From contig NZ_JAGFPE010000006.1 of the NCBI RefSeq assembly GCF_025962655.1, forward strand, positions 124,001 through 188,000: 64,000 nucleotides of DNA, read 5' to 3'. The position numbers were made by a program, and so were the translations under genes. Shown one piece after another: positions 1 through 10,300 of this stretch (its first letter is position 1; the number at the start of each line of letters is the position of its first letter). Source of the stretch: Candidatus Symbiopectobacterium sp. NZEC151. GTDB lineage: Bacteria > Pseudomonadota > Gammaproteobacteria > Enterobacterales > Enterobacteriaceae. The notes under the pieces are model-generated. The model saw only the letters and a program-made list of their open reading frames with translations, was not told where the DNA came from and did no database searches.

Positions 1-183
1 GCCGCCATAATAGGAAAACATTTTTTCACGATTACTCGCGAAATTTTTACCAATTCTGAAAAAGTGTTCTATTACTTAATAGGTAATATTCCGACTAATG
101 ACAAGGGTATAGCGCTGAGTTCTCACTCTGGAATACCAGAGACGAGAGGGCGCGGGAATGTATTTGTCAGCTAACTATTAATA
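1..183. other. Left-edge non-coding stretch
   Basis: No convincing gene or RNA was seen. The stretch is AT-rich at its start and lies upstream of the cellulose operon. In E. coli the divergent bcsEFG genes lie on this side, so they may sit just outside the window. A promoter for bcsR is likely here or in the following repeat, but I could not identify one with confidence. Confidence 0.4.
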
Positions 184-296
184 GCCTAAATAATTCGCGT
201 TGCAGGAAGGCGGCAAGTGAGGGAGTCCCGATGAGCTTACTTAGGTAAGTGATTCGGGTGAGCGAACGCACTGCAACGTGAAGTATGACGGGTATG
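184..296. repeat. ERIC (IRU) repetitive extragenic palindrome
   Basis: The core reads gatgagcttacttaggtaag followed by tgattcgggtgagcg, which matches the conserved ERIC core (AGGAGCTTACATAAGTAAGT, then GACTGGGGTGAGCG) with a few substitutions. The outer arms are also complementary: ttcgcgttgcag on the left against ctgcaacgtgaa on the right. ERIC elements are roughly 127-bp non-coding imperfect palindromes scattered through enterobacterial genomes. This copy lies about 40 bp before bcsR, so it will be in the leader of the operon if the promoter is further upstream. The exact ends are estimated. Confidence 0.85.
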
Positions 297-333
297 TTAT
301 TTGAATAAGCATCCTTGAGAGGCATAGGGAACC

Positions 334-549
334 GTGGAAAATAACGCTACTCACCAAAATGCTATTACTCTCGCCGACCATCATGACGATTTGAATGTGT
401 TGCGCCGCGCTTTTTCCTTGCCACCCATTGCTTATATCGATATTTCGCATCAGGCGCGTCTGACACAGATGATGGCTCGTTGGCCATTGCTGGCTGAATT
501 GGCACATTTCCCCGCCACTGAATCACAGCACACTGAACCACAAGGATAA
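334..549 (+). CDS. bcsR: Cellulose synthase regulatory subunit BcsR
   Basis: A 71-residue protein with GTG start, preceded by a weak AGGGAA-type ribosome site. The signature of the family is clear: a LRRAFSLPPI segment near residues 24-33 and RWPLLAELA near residues 49-57 (E. coli BcsR has KQAFSLPDI and RWPLLAEFA). BcsR is a short cytoplasmic protein that forms a complex with BcsQ at the inner-membrane cellulose synthase and is needed for its assembly and activity. It is the first gene of the operon, followed after 5 bp by bcsQ, as in E. coli. It is somewhat longer than the 62-residue E. coli protein at both ends. Confidence 0.85.
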   Translation: MENNATHQNAITLADHHDDLNVLRRAFSLPPIAYIDISHQARLTQMMARWPLLAELAHFPATESQHTEPQG

Positions 550-554
550 CAGGC

Positions 555-1295
555 ATGCCGGTGATTGCGATGCAGGGGATTCGTGGCGGCGTTGGGACAA
601 CGTCGCTGACGGCAGGTTTGGCCTGGGCACTTGAGCAACTTGGCGAGCCGGTGCTGGCTATTGATTTCTCGGCGGACAACCTGCTGCGCTTTCATTTCAA
701 TATGCCCGCGCACAATACGCGCGGCTGGGCGCGCGCCGAGCTGGACGGCGACGCCTGGCATCGTGGTGCCATGCAATATCTGCCCAAACTGGCGTTTATC
801 CCTTTTGGCACTCTGGCGCCAGAAGAGCATGAAACGCTGGCCCTGCGCCTGCAACACGTGCCCTCTTTTTGGCGTGACAATCTGCGCCATCTCGCCGGGC
901 TTGGCCGCTACCGTTGGGTTTTGCTCGATCTGCCCGCCGGGCCTGCCACACTGGCGGTTCAGCAAGCATTGGTGCAGGCAGACACCGTGTTTACCGTTAT
1001 TGTGCCTGACGCCAATTGTCATATCCGTTTGCACCAGCAAACGCTGCCCGCCGACGGCCATTTTTTAGTGAACCAATTCGTCACCATCAGCACATTGCAG
1101 CAAGATCTGCATCACCTGTGGCTGCATACCTTGCCTAACCTGCTGCCGCTGGTCATCCACCGCGATGAAGCGGTCGCCGAATCCCTCGCCAGCAAACTGG
1201 CCACTGGGGAGCACAGCCCGCAAAGCCTCGCCGCAGAAGAGATGCTGACGTTAGCCAACTGGTGCCTGATCAATCTGACGACGGAGGCGCCATGA
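555..1295 (+). CDS. bcsQ: Cellulose biosynthesis ParA/MinD-type ATPase BcsQ
   Basis: A 246-residue SIMIBI-class ATPase. The deviant Walker A loop GIRGGVGTTSL is at residues 8-18, and the Walker-like LLDLPAG lies near residues 122-128. BcsQ works with BcsR on the cytoplasmic face of the cellulose synthase and localises the machinery to the cell pole in E. coli. The ATG follows AAGGATAACAGGC, a good ribosome site. The stop overlaps the bcsA start as ATGA (1292-1295), implying translational coupling. No disabling change is visible, in contrast to the premature stop known in E. coli K-12 bcsQ. Confidence 0.9.
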   Translation: MPVIAMQGIRGGVGTTSLTAGLAWALEQLGEPVLAIDFSADNLLRFHFNMPAHNTRGWARAELDGDAWHRGAMQYLPKLAFIPFGTLAPEEHETLALRLQHVPSFWRDNLRHLAGLGRYRWVLLDLPAGPATLAVQQALVQADTVFTVIVPDANCHIRLHQQTLPADGHFLVNQFVTISTLQQDLHHLWLHTLPNLLPLVIHRDEAVAESLASKLATGEHSPQSLAAEEMLTLANWCLINLTTEAP

Positions 1296-3886
1296 GCACG
1301 GTGCTCAATCTGCTGCTGGTGCCCCCGGCCTATTCGGCGGTACGCCAGCGCTACCGTGACTTTCTCAAACAGGGGGCCACCCTGTTCACGGCAGGCATGG
1401 GCACGCTGTTGTCGGTGTTGGCCTGGACGTTTTTGCGCCTTGAGTCGCCCAGTTGGCAGCGGATTCGTAGCCAAAGTGCCTTCTGGTTTCCCCATATTTC
1501 CCCACATCGACCTCGCCCCGCCGATCCGTTGCGTTATCTGGCGCAGGGGCTGTGGCTGCTGGTGGTACGTAACGGGCAGATCCCCGCCGCCCGGCGTAAT
1601 CTGTTTTCGGCGCTGCCGCGCTGGCGTCAGCGCTATCTCAATATGATGCAGCAACTGCCGCAGCGCATGGGTATCCAAGAGGCGTCCGCTGATACCCAGA
1701 AACCGCCGGTATCGGCGTTGGAAACGCTGCTGTTGATTCTTCTCGCCCTTGCCACCACCGCGCTGGCGATATTGTGTATCACCCAGCCGCTCGATCTGCT
1801 GGCGCAGTTTATGTTTATGCTGCTGCTGTGGGGCATTGCCATGTTGGTGCGTCGGGTGCCGGGACGGTTGCCGACGCTGATGATGATCGTGCTGTCGCTG
1901 ACCGTTTCCAGCCGCTACCTGTGGTGGCGTTTTACGTCCACCCTTAACTGGGACGACCCGCTCAGTCTGATCTGTGGCTTGCTGTTACTGCTGGCAGAGA
2001 CCTACGCCTGGATAGTACTGGTGCTCGGCTTCTTCCAAACCATTTGGCCGCTCAATCGCCAGCCAACGGCCCTGCCCGAAGACAGCCGGGAATGGCCCAC
2101 CATCGACATCATGGTGCCGACCTACAATGAACCGCTGAGCGTGGTCAAACCCACGCTTTACGCGGCATTGGGCATCGACTGGCCGAAAGATAAAATCAAT
2201 ATCTACCTGCTCGACGATGGCAATCGCAAAGAATTTAAGGCGTTTGCCAACAGCGTCGGCATACACTACATCGCGCGCCCGACGCATGAACACGCCAAAG
2301 CGGGCAACATCAACCATGCGCTGAAACAGGCGCACGGCGAATTTGTCGCGATCTTTGACTGTGACCACGTGCCGACACGCTCATTCCTGCAACTGACCAT
2401 GGGCTGGTTCCTCCGAGACCGCAAGCTGGGCATGCTGCAAACGCCGCACCATTTCTTCTCGCCGGACCCGTTTGAACGCAACCTGGGCCGCTTCCGCCGC
2501 ACGCCGAATGAAGGGACATTGTTCTACGGGCTGGTGCAGGACGGCAACGACATGTGGGATGCCACCTTCTTCTGCGGCTCCTGCGCCATTCTGCGCCGCA
2601 CCGCGCTGGATGAGGTGGGCGGCATTGCCGTGGAAACCGTGACTGAAGATGCGCACACCTCGCTGCGTTTACACCGACGCGGTTACACCTCCGCCTATAT
2701 CCGTATCCCGCAGGCCGCCGGGCTTGCCACCGAAAGCCTGTCGGCGCACATCGGCCAGCGTATCCGCTGGGCGCGCGGCATGGTGCAGATCTTCCGGCTG
2801 GACAATCCGCTGTTCGGCAAAGGGCTGAAGCTTGGGCAACGTCTCTGCTACGCCAACGCCATGCTGCACTTCCTGTCCGGCATTCCGCGTTTGATTTTTC
2901 TGACGGCACCGCTGGCCTTTCTGCTGCTGCACGCTTACATCATCTATGCACCGGCACTCGCCATCGCACTGTACGTGCTGCCGCACATGATCCACTCCAG
3001 CCTGACCAACTCACGCATTCAAGGCCGCTATCGCCACTCGTTCTGGAGTGAAGTGTATGAAACCGTGCTGGCGTGGTATATCGCGCGGCCTACCACCGTC
3101 GCGCTGTTCAACCCGCACAAAGGCAAGTTCAACGTTACCGCCAAAGGCGGGCTGGTCGAGGATGTGCACGTTGACTGGATCATCACCCGCCCTTACCTGT
3201 TTCTGGTGGTGCTCAATCTGTTCGGTCTGGCCTTCGGTGCCTGGCGCATAGTGTATGGTCCGCCGGAAGAAGTGATGACGGTGATCATCAGTCTGGTGTG
3301 GGTGGCCTATAACATGACGATACTCGGCGGTGCCGTCGCGGTTTCCGTGGAGGCTAAGCAGGTACGCCAATCGCATCGCGTTGAAATCGCTCTCCCGGCC
3401 GCCATCCTGCGCGCAGACGGATTCCATTACTCCTGTACGCTACGCGATTATTCCGACGGTGGCGTCGGCATCGAGATGCATGCCGACGGCCTGTTAAAAG
3501 AGGGTGATAAGGGGTCACTGCTGCTGAATCGCGGCCCGCAGGAATACGCATTCCCGTTCGAAGTCACCCGCGCTTTCGGCACCAAGATTGGGCTGAAGAT
3601 GGTCAATCTCTCGATACAGCAGCATATCGATTTTATTCAGTGCACCTTCGCGCGCGCCGACACCTGGGCGCTGTGGCAGGACAGTTTTCCGGAAGACAAG
3701 CCGATGGAAAGCCTGGGGGACGTGTTGGCATTAGGGTTCAGGGGCTATTTGCGCATGGCGGATTATGCGCCGCCGATGATTCGCGGCGTGTTTGTCGCCT
3801 TCACCTCTGCCATCGCCTGGTGTGTCTCCTTTATCCCGCGCTATGTCGGGCCGCCCCCGGCATTTGTGCCAACGGAACAGGCGTAA
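1292..3886 (+). CDS. bcsA: Cellulose synthase catalytic subunit BcsA (UDP-glucose transferase, PilZ)
   Basis: An inner-membrane GT2 family processive glycosyltransferase of 864 residues, polymerising UDP-glucose into beta-1,4-glucan and exporting it. All hallmarks are present: DDG at 308-310, DCD at 356-358, TED at 451-453 and QRIRW at 489-493. The C-terminal PilZ domain keeps RQSHR (692-696) and DYSDGG (from 719), so activation by cyclic di-GMP is expected. Multiple membrane helices flank the catalytic domain, including a long N-terminal set as in the enteric enzyme. An in-frame GTG 30 bp upstream is possible, but the ATG overlapping the bcsQ stop fits better. Confidence 0.96.
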   Translation: MSTVLNLLLVPPAYSAVRQRYRDFLKQGATLFTAGMGTLLSVLAWTFLRLESPSWQRIRSQSAFWFPHISPHRPRPADPLRYLAQGLWLLVVRNGQIPAARRNLFSALPRWRQRYLNMMQQLPQRMGIQEASADTQKPPVSALETLLLILLALATTALAILCITQPLDLLAQFMFMLLLWGIAMLVRRVPGRLPTLMMIVLSLTVSSRYLWWRFTSTLNWDDPLSLICGLLLLLAETYAWIVLVLGFFQTIWPLNRQPTALPEDSREWPTIDIMVPTYNEPLSVVKPTLYAALGIDWPKDKINIYLLDDGNRKEFKAFANSVGIHYIARPTHEHAKAGNINHALKQAHGEFVAIFDCDHVPTRSFLQLTMGWFLRDRKLGMLQTPHHFFSPDPFERNLGRFRRTPNEGTLFYGLVQDGNDMWDATFFCGSCAILRRTALDEVGGIAVETVTEDAHTSLRLHRRGYTSAYIRIPQAAGLATESLSAHIGQRIRWARGMVQIFRLDNPLFGKGLKLGQRLCYANAMLHFLSGIPRLIFLTAPLAFLLLHAYIIYAPALAIALYVLPHMIHSSLTNSRIQGRYRHSFWSEVYETVLAWYIARPTTVALFNPHKGKFNVTAKGGLVEDVHVDWIITRPYLFLVVLNLFGLAFGAWRIVYGPPEEVMTVIISLVWVAYNMTILGGAVAVSVEAKQVRQSHRVEIALPAAILRADGFHYSCTLRDYSDGGVGIEMHADGLLKEGDKGSLLLNRGPQEYAFPFEVTRAFGTKIGLKMVNLSIQQHIDFIQCTFARADTWALWQDSFPEDKPMESLGDVLALGFRGYLRMADYAPPMIRGVFVAFTSAIAWCVSFIPRYVGPPPAFVPTEQA

Positions 3887-3937
3887 CGCGATGCAGCTAA
3901 ACACAACGGCCAGCACGGCCCTAACCGTGATGATGAC

Positions 3938-6193
3938 ATGATGACAAAAAAAATAACCTGGTTTACCGCTCTGGCTCTGGGCATGGTGCCGTTGTCTCAG
4001 GCTGAAACCGCAGCCCCACCGCTCATGCAGGCCGACAGTGCTGCGGCCACCCCCGTTGCCAGTCAGCAGTTGGGGTTTAAGCAACTGGCACCTGCGCCGG
4101 GCAGTTTCGCGCTGAAGGGAACCTCCCCTGTCGGCTATATCCAGTTTGGCGTGCGTCATGATGAAGTGGTGACGCAAGCGTCGCTCCAGCTGGAATTTAC
4201 CCCCTCACCGACATTGACGCCGGTCGAATCGCATCTCAAGGTCTATCTCAATGAGGTGTTGATGGGCGTCGTTGCCATCACCAAAGAGCAAGTGGGCCAG
4301 CCAACGCGGGCAACCCTGCCGTTGGATCCGCGTTATATCACCGACTTTAACCGCGTGCGGCTGGAATTTGTAGGGCATTACAAGAGTTTATGCCAAGACC
4401 CATCGAGCAGTAGCCTGTGGCTGAATATCAGCCAGGCCAGCTCGCTCAACTTGCAGATGCAAAAGCTGCCGCTAAAAAACGATCTGGCGGCATTCCCCAT
4501 TCCGTTCTTTGATGCCCGCGACAACCGGCCGCTTACGCTGCCCATGGTGTTTAATCAGCAGCCCGACCTGGGACAGCAGCAGGCTGCCGCGATCCTCGCC
4601 TCCTGGTTCGGTGCCCGCGCTCAGTGGCGTGGTCAATCCTTCCCGGCACTGTTCAATCAACTGCCCGACAGCCACGCGGTGGTGTTCGCCACCAATGCGC
4701 AGCGCCCGGATTTCCTGCGCGATTACCCGCCGGTCAATGGCCCGACGGTTGAAGTCATCAGTCATCCGCAGAACCCTTACGTTAAGCTGCTGCTGGTTCA
4801 GGGCCGCGATGACAATGACCTGATTACCGCCGTCAAAGGGATCGCACAGGGTAACATCTTGTTCCGAGGGCAGAATGTCAGCGTCGATCGCGTTGAGCAA
4901 CTGGCACCGCGCCAACCCTACGATGCCCCGAACTGGATCCGTACCGATCGCCCGATGACGTTTGCCGAATTGCAGCAATATCCGGAGCAATTACAGAGCA
5001 GCGGCATCGATCCCGATCCTCTGATGATGACGCTGAATTTGCCGCCGGACCTGTTTCTGATCCGCAGCAAAGGTATCGATATGCACCTGAAATATCGCTA
5101 TACCGCACCGCGCACGCTGGATGGATCGCGTCTGGCCGTCAACCTGAACAACCAGTTTGTTCAGGCCTTTAATCTGGTCCCCGAACGCGAGAAAAACGCC
5201 CTGCTGCTGCGCTTGCCGATTACCCAAGGGTTATTGGATTCGGATAAAAACCTGTCCATTCCGGCGTTAAAACTGGGCACCGTCAACGAGCTTCGCTTTG
5301 ACTTCGATTACGCCACGGTCACCACCAGCAATATCTCGGCGGATCGCTGCGAAACTATCGCGCCTATCGAAAATCATGCGGTTATCGATGGCAACTCCAC
5401 CATCAACTTCTCTGGCTATCGCCATTTTATGGCGATGCCGGATCTGCGCGCCTTCGCCAATGCCGGTTTCCCGTTCAGCCGGTTGGCCGACTTGTCGCAA
5501 ACCGTGACGCTGATTGATAAAGCGCCCCCTGCGGAACAGGTCAGCGCGCTGCTGAATGCCATCGGTAATATCGGTGCGCAAACCGGCTATCCGGCGTTGG
5601 CGCTGCAACTGACCGACGACCCGGCGCAGCTCAGCCAGGTGGACAAAGATATTCTGTTGATCGGCTCACTGCCAGAATCGCTGCGCGACGAAGCCAAGGT
5701 CGGGTTGCTGACTGAAACCACCAAGAGTTGGGTCAAGATGCCGGTACGCCAAACCACGCTGCCGGATGAAGGCTCACCCAAAACCGACGGCAGACCGGAC
5801 AGCAGAACCGACATTCGCGCCGAAACCGCCATGGCCACGATTATCGGCACGCAGTCCCCCTATTTTGCCCAGCGCAGCCTCGTCGCGTTACTGGCAGACA
5901 GCCCGCAGGGCTACACGCTGCTCAACAATGCCCTGATCGACAGTACCAAACGCGCCACGGTTTTCGGCTCGGCGGCCGTCATCCGCGATTCGGGCGTCAG
6001 CAGCTTGCGCGTAGGGGATATGTACTACGTGGGCCACCTTCCGTGGTGGGAACGCGTCTGGCACGCACTGGCGCTGCATCCGCTCTGGCTGGCTGGCATG
6101 TCCACCCTGGTCACGATCATTTTCGCCTGGCTGCTGTGGCGTGGCCTGAAAGTGCTCAGTCGTCGTCGCCTCTCCGCTGACGAGAAGGATTAA
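3938..6193 (+). CDS. bcsB: Cellulose synthase periplasmic subunit BcsB
   Basis: A 751-residue periplasmic partner of BcsA. It begins with a signal peptide (MMTKKITWFTALALGMVPL, cleavage near QAETA) and ends with a single transmembrane anchor (about residues 715-738, WLAGMSTLVTIIFAWLLW) followed by a basic tail. Between them lie the repeated carbohydrate-binding and flavodoxin-like modules of the family. BcsB guides the nascent glucan across the periplasm and its tail helix stabilises BcsA. The gene starts 51 bp after bcsA. A 16-codon open frame sits in that gap and overlaps the start, but nothing supports it as a gene. Confidence 0.95.
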   Translation: MMTKKITWFTALALGMVPLSQAETAAPPLMQADSAAATPVASQQLGFKQLAPAPGSFALKGTSPVGYIQFGVRHDEVVTQASLQLEFTPSPTLTPVESHLKVYLNEVLMGVVAITKEQVGQPTRATLPLDPRYITDFNRVRLEFVGHYKSLCQDPSSSSLWLNISQASSLNLQMQKLPLKNDLAAFPIPFFDARDNRPLTLPMVFNQQPDLGQQQAAAILASWFGARAQWRGQSFPALFNQLPDSHAVVFATNAQRPDFLRDYPPVNGPTVEVISHPQNPYVKLLLVQGRDDNDLITAVKGIAQGNILFRGQNVSVDRVEQLAPRQPYDAPNWIRTDRPMTFAELQQYPEQLQSSGIDPDPLMMTLNLPPDLFLIRSKGIDMHLKYRYTAPRTLDGSRLAVNLNNQFVQAFNLVPEREKNALLLRLPITQGLLDSDKNLSIPALKLGTVNELRFDFDYATVTTSNISADRCETIAPIENHAVIDGNSTINFSGYRHFMAMPDLRAFANAGFPFSRLADLSQTVTLIDKAPPAEQVSALLNAIGNIGAQTGYPALALQLTDDPAQLSQVDKDILLIGSLPESLRDEAKVGLLTETTKSWVKMPVRQTTLPDEGSPKTDGRPDSRTDIRAETAMATIIGTQSPYFAQRSLVALLADSPQGYTLLNNALIDSTKRATVFGSAAVIRDSGVSSLRVGDMYYVGHLPWWERVWHALALHPLWLAGMSTLVTIIFAWLLWRGLKVLSRRRLSADEKD

Positions 6194-6196
6194 CCG

Positions 6197-7324
6197 ATGG
6201 GTATCCTGTGGCGCGCGCTGTTGTTGACGCTGCTGCTTAGCGGTCACGCTGTGGCTGCCACAGGCGTCTGCCACTGGCCCGCGTGGGAGCAGTACCAACG
6301 TGATTACATCAGTACGGAGGGGCGCGTTATCGACCCCTCCACGCCCAGCCAGATAACCACGTCCGAAGGGCAGAGCTACGGCCTGTTTTTCGCGCTGGTG
6401 GCCAATGACCGGGCGATGTTTGAAAAGCTGCTGCAATGGACCGAGGACAATCTGGCCTCCGGCGATCTCAGCGCTCACCTGCCCGCCTGGCAATGGGGCA
6501 AAAAGATACCGCAGGTCGATGATTCGCCGTGGGGCATCTTAGATCCCAATTCCGCCTCCGATGCCGATTTGTGGATTGCCTACAACCTGCTGGAAGCCGG
6601 GCGACTGTGGCAAAGCCGTCGCTTTCTGACGCTCGGCACGCTGCTGTTGCAGCGCATCGCCCATGAAGAAGTGGCCGATATTCCCGGTCTGGGCGTAATG
6701 CTGCTGCCGGGTAAAGTCGGGTTCGTGCACGGTGACCGTTGGCGGCTTAATCCCAGCTACCAGCCGCCGCAGTTGCTCGCGCGTTTCTCCACGCTAAACG
6801 GCCCGTGGAAAGCGATGCATGCGGTGAATCTCAGGCTGCTGAAAGAGAGTGCCCCCCACGGTTTCTCACCCGATTGGGTGGTTTGGAACAAGCAACAGGG
6901 TTGGCAATCGGATGAAACCAAACCCAATATTGGCAGTTACGATGCGATTCGCGTCTATCTGTGGGCTGCCATGCTGCCAGAAGAAAGCCAAGAGCGTGCT
7001 GCGCTCGTCGCCCATTTCCAGCCGATGGCGGCCCTGACGGCACAGTCGGGCACGCCGCCCGAGCGGGTAGACACGGCGACAGGGAAAGCGCAAGGAACGG
7101 GCTCTGTCGGTTTCTCCGCCGCGCTGCTGCCGCTGCTGGCAGCCACCCCGCGAGCGCGTGATGTTCAGCGCCAGCGCTTGCGCGACGCACCGCCGGACAA
7201 CAACGCCTATTTTTCTGCTTCTCTGACGCTGTTCGGTCAGGGATGGGATGAACAACGTTACCGATTCAATCAACAGGGTGAACTTTTACCTTCCTGGGAT
7301 AAGCAATGCGCAACTTCACCATAA
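6197..7324 (+). CDS. bcsZ: Periplasmic endo-1,4-beta-glucanase BcsZ (GH8)
   Basis: A 375-residue glycoside hydrolase family 8 enzyme with an N-terminal signal peptide (cleavage near AVAAT). The family motifs are visible: SEGQSYGL with the general-acid Glu near residue 52, and the conserved DSPWGILDPNSASDADLWIA stretch around residues 108-127, which supplies the acidic residues. BcsZ trims non-crystalline cellulose in the periplasm and influences export and fibre properties. It starts 3 bp after bcsB, and its 3' end overlaps bcsC by 19 bp, so all genes are in one transcriptional unit. Confidence 0.95.
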   Translation: MGILWRALLLTLLLSGHAVAATGVCHWPAWEQYQRDYISTEGRVIDPSTPSQITTSEGQSYGLFFALVANDRAMFEKLLQWTEDNLASGDLSAHLPAWQWGKKIPQVDDSPWGILDPNSASDADLWIAYNLLEAGRLWQSRRFLTLGTLLLQRIAHEEVADIPGLGVMLLPGKVGFVHGDRWRLNPSYQPPQLLARFSTLNGPWKAMHAVNLRLLKESAPHGFSPDWVVWNKQQGWQSDETKPNIGSYDAIRVYLWAAMLPEESQERAALVAHFQPMAALTAQSGTPPERVDTATGKAQGTGSVGFSAALLPLLAATPRARDVQRQRLRDAPPDNNAYFSASLTLFGQGWDEQRYRFNQQGELLPSWDKQCATSP

Positions 7325-10300
7325 TAAGCGCCGGGCTGTTTTCAATGAGCCTGACGATGATTTCGCTCACTGCCGGGGCCGATACCGTGACGCCCAGCGC
7401 CTTTCTTATGGAGCAGGTCAGGCTGGGTGAAGCAAGCAACCGCGACGATCTGGTACGACAAACCCTGGCACGTCTGTCGTTGATTGATCCAGACAGTCCG
7501 GACGTGATCGCCGCACAGTTGCGGCTGGCGTTGCGTCAGGGCGATCAGGCGCAGGCACGGCAGCATCTGGAGAGGCTGCACAGCGTCGCGCCGAATTCCG
7601 AGCAGTACCGACAGTCAGCGATGATGCTGGCCCTCACACAACAGGATACGCGCCAGAAGCTGGAACAGGCGCGGCTGCAAGCCACCGCCGGGCGTTACGA
7701 CGAGGCGAAGAAAGCCTACGACGAACTGTTCCACGGCGAACCGCCAACGCTCGATCTGGCCGTTGAATATTGGCGTCTGGTCGCGCGGTTGCCGGGGCAA
7801 GAGCCCACAGCCATTCAGCAACTGGAGGCATTGGATAAACGCTATCCCGGCAACGTCAATTTACGACTGACACTGGCACGCCGCCTGTTCAGTCAGGATC
7901 GCGATGCCGAAGGCTATGCGCTGCTGGAAAAACTGGCGGATGACCCCATCGGACGCAGTCAGGCAGCAGGCATGTGGATGGAAATGGTCAAACGCATGAC
8001 GGTCTCTGCGCAAAGCGTCGCGCAACTTGACCGTTTTCTCACCGTGTTTGTCGACGACCCCAGCGTTGCTGGCGCGCAGCAAGAGCGCGATCGGCAGCAA
8101 AAGATGCTGGCCGATCCTGCCTATCAAGCGCGGCTGCGCGGATTGGCAAGCGTCGAGCAAGGGGCCAGCGGCAGTGCGGCTATCACAGATTTGAATAAGG
8201 CGCTGACCGAAACCCCCGACGATCCCAACCTGATTGGTGCACTGGGCATGGCGTATATGCGCAGCGGCGATCGCCCCAAAGCCTTGGCACTGTTCCAGCA
8301 AGCGAAAACGGCCGACATCAATAATGAAAACAGCGACAAATGGGATGCGCTCATTAAAAGCACCCGCTACTGGCTGGAAATTGATGCTGGCGATCGCGCA
8401 CTGAAAGCCAATAATCTGGCGCAGGCGCAACAGCACTATCAGCAGGCCCAACAGGTGGACAGCAATGATGCCTACGCCCTTGTCGGGCTCGGTGACGTAG
8501 CTGGCGCACGACAGGATGACGCCGCCGCCAAGCGTTTTTATCAGCAGGCATTACAGCGGGAACCCACTAACAGCGGTGCGATTCGCGGCATGGCCGCCCT
8601 CTATGGCCGCCAATCGCCACAGGCGGCGCTCGCTTATATCAACAATCTCCCTGCGGCCCAACGTCAACCGCTGCAAGAGACGTTGACCGCACTCAAGCGC
8701 GATATCACCACCCAGCAAGCCGATAGTCTGGCGGAACAAGGGAAATGGCGCGAGGCGGCAGAAACCTATCAACAGGTCTATCAGCCCAGTGCCGATGATA
8801 TCTGGTTGCCCTATCACTACGCACAGGTGCTGCGCCAGCTCAACCAAAACGCGCAGGCAGATGACATCATGCAGCGGATGGCTCATACGCCCCCCGCCAG
8901 CCCTGAGCGTGCTTATGCTTACGCACTCTATCTTTCAGCAACCGAACGTGAGGCACAGGCGCTGGCGCATTTGCACACGCTGCCCGAGGCGCAGTGGAGC
9001 GACAACATGCGAGAACTGGCGCAACGGCTCACCATGGAGCGCACGCTGGCGCATGCCCAGGCACTGTATGATGCAGGCAATGAGGCCGGTGCCGTCAGCT
9101 ACCTGCAACAGCAGCCCGCCGATACCCGTATTTCGTTGATGTTGGCAGACTGGGCGCTGCAACGGGGCAATGCCGCCGATGCGTTGACGCGCTACCGTAA
9201 AGTGCTGGCACAGGACGCACAAAACGCAGATGCCCAGTTAGGGGAAGTGGAAGCGTTAATCGCCGCCGGACAGCGCGATGAGGCACGCCAGCGTTTGCAC
9301 GCGCTAAACATTGCCGATGACAGTTCGCTCAATACCCAGCGTCGCGTCGCCAATGCCTGGTATGCCGTTGGTAACGTGCCGTTAGCCAATCAGACGCTGC
9401 AAGCAGCCAAAACCAGCGCGCAGAAAGCGCCCCCGAGCCAGATTAAAGCGTGGATCCACCGCGATGCGGCGCGTCTGGAAACACAGCAGGGCCAATCCGC
9501 CGAGGCGCAGGCCGATTACCGCCAGGCGATGGTTGCCAGCGGTATCAGCAGCGTGTCGCCACAGGATAACGACGGCTACACCCGTTTGACGCGCTCACAG
9601 CAGAATGACGACTGGCTGCAACGCAGCATTCGTGCCGATGCGGCCGAACAGTATCGGCAGCAGGACATCAACGTGACCCTCGGCCACGATTACTGGCGCT
9701 CCAGTGGCACTAACGGTATCTCCAATCTGAAAGCGCACAATACGATATTGAACGTCGATTTTCCGCTCTATCAGGGCCGTGGCTTCGTGCGCACCGATAC
9801 CATCACGATGAATGCGGGACGCTTTAACACCAACAGCAACGGGGCATTCCGCGAGGTGTTTGGCACCTGCGCCACGCTGGATTGCTACAGCGGCAGAACG
9901 CAGAAAACCTCTGGCACCGGCGTCGCCGCAGGCTGGAAAAACGATCGCTGGACGGCGGATATTGGCACCACGCCCATCGGGTTCGAGGTGGTAGACGTGG
10001 TCGGTGGCGTCAGCTACAGCGGTGACTGGCAACAGTTGGGCTGGACGGCTACGGCGTCGCGCCGCCCCATCTCCAGCTCACTGCTGGCCTTCGGCGGCGC
10101 TAACGATCCCATTACCGGCACCACCTGGGGTGGCGTGCGCGCCACCGGTGCCAGCCTGGGGCTCAGCTACGATCGCGGTGAAGCACACGGCGTATGGAGC
10201 GATTTAAGCTTCCACCAGATTACCGGGAAAAATGTGGCAGATAACCATCGCGCCCGCGCCATGGCCGGTTACTACTATAAACTTATCAATGAAGATAATC

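Noticed and set aside
3891-3941. 16-codon frame between bcsA and bcsB as a leader peptide
   Set aside because: No ribosome site of its own and no family resemblance; the overlap with the bcsB start may be chance.
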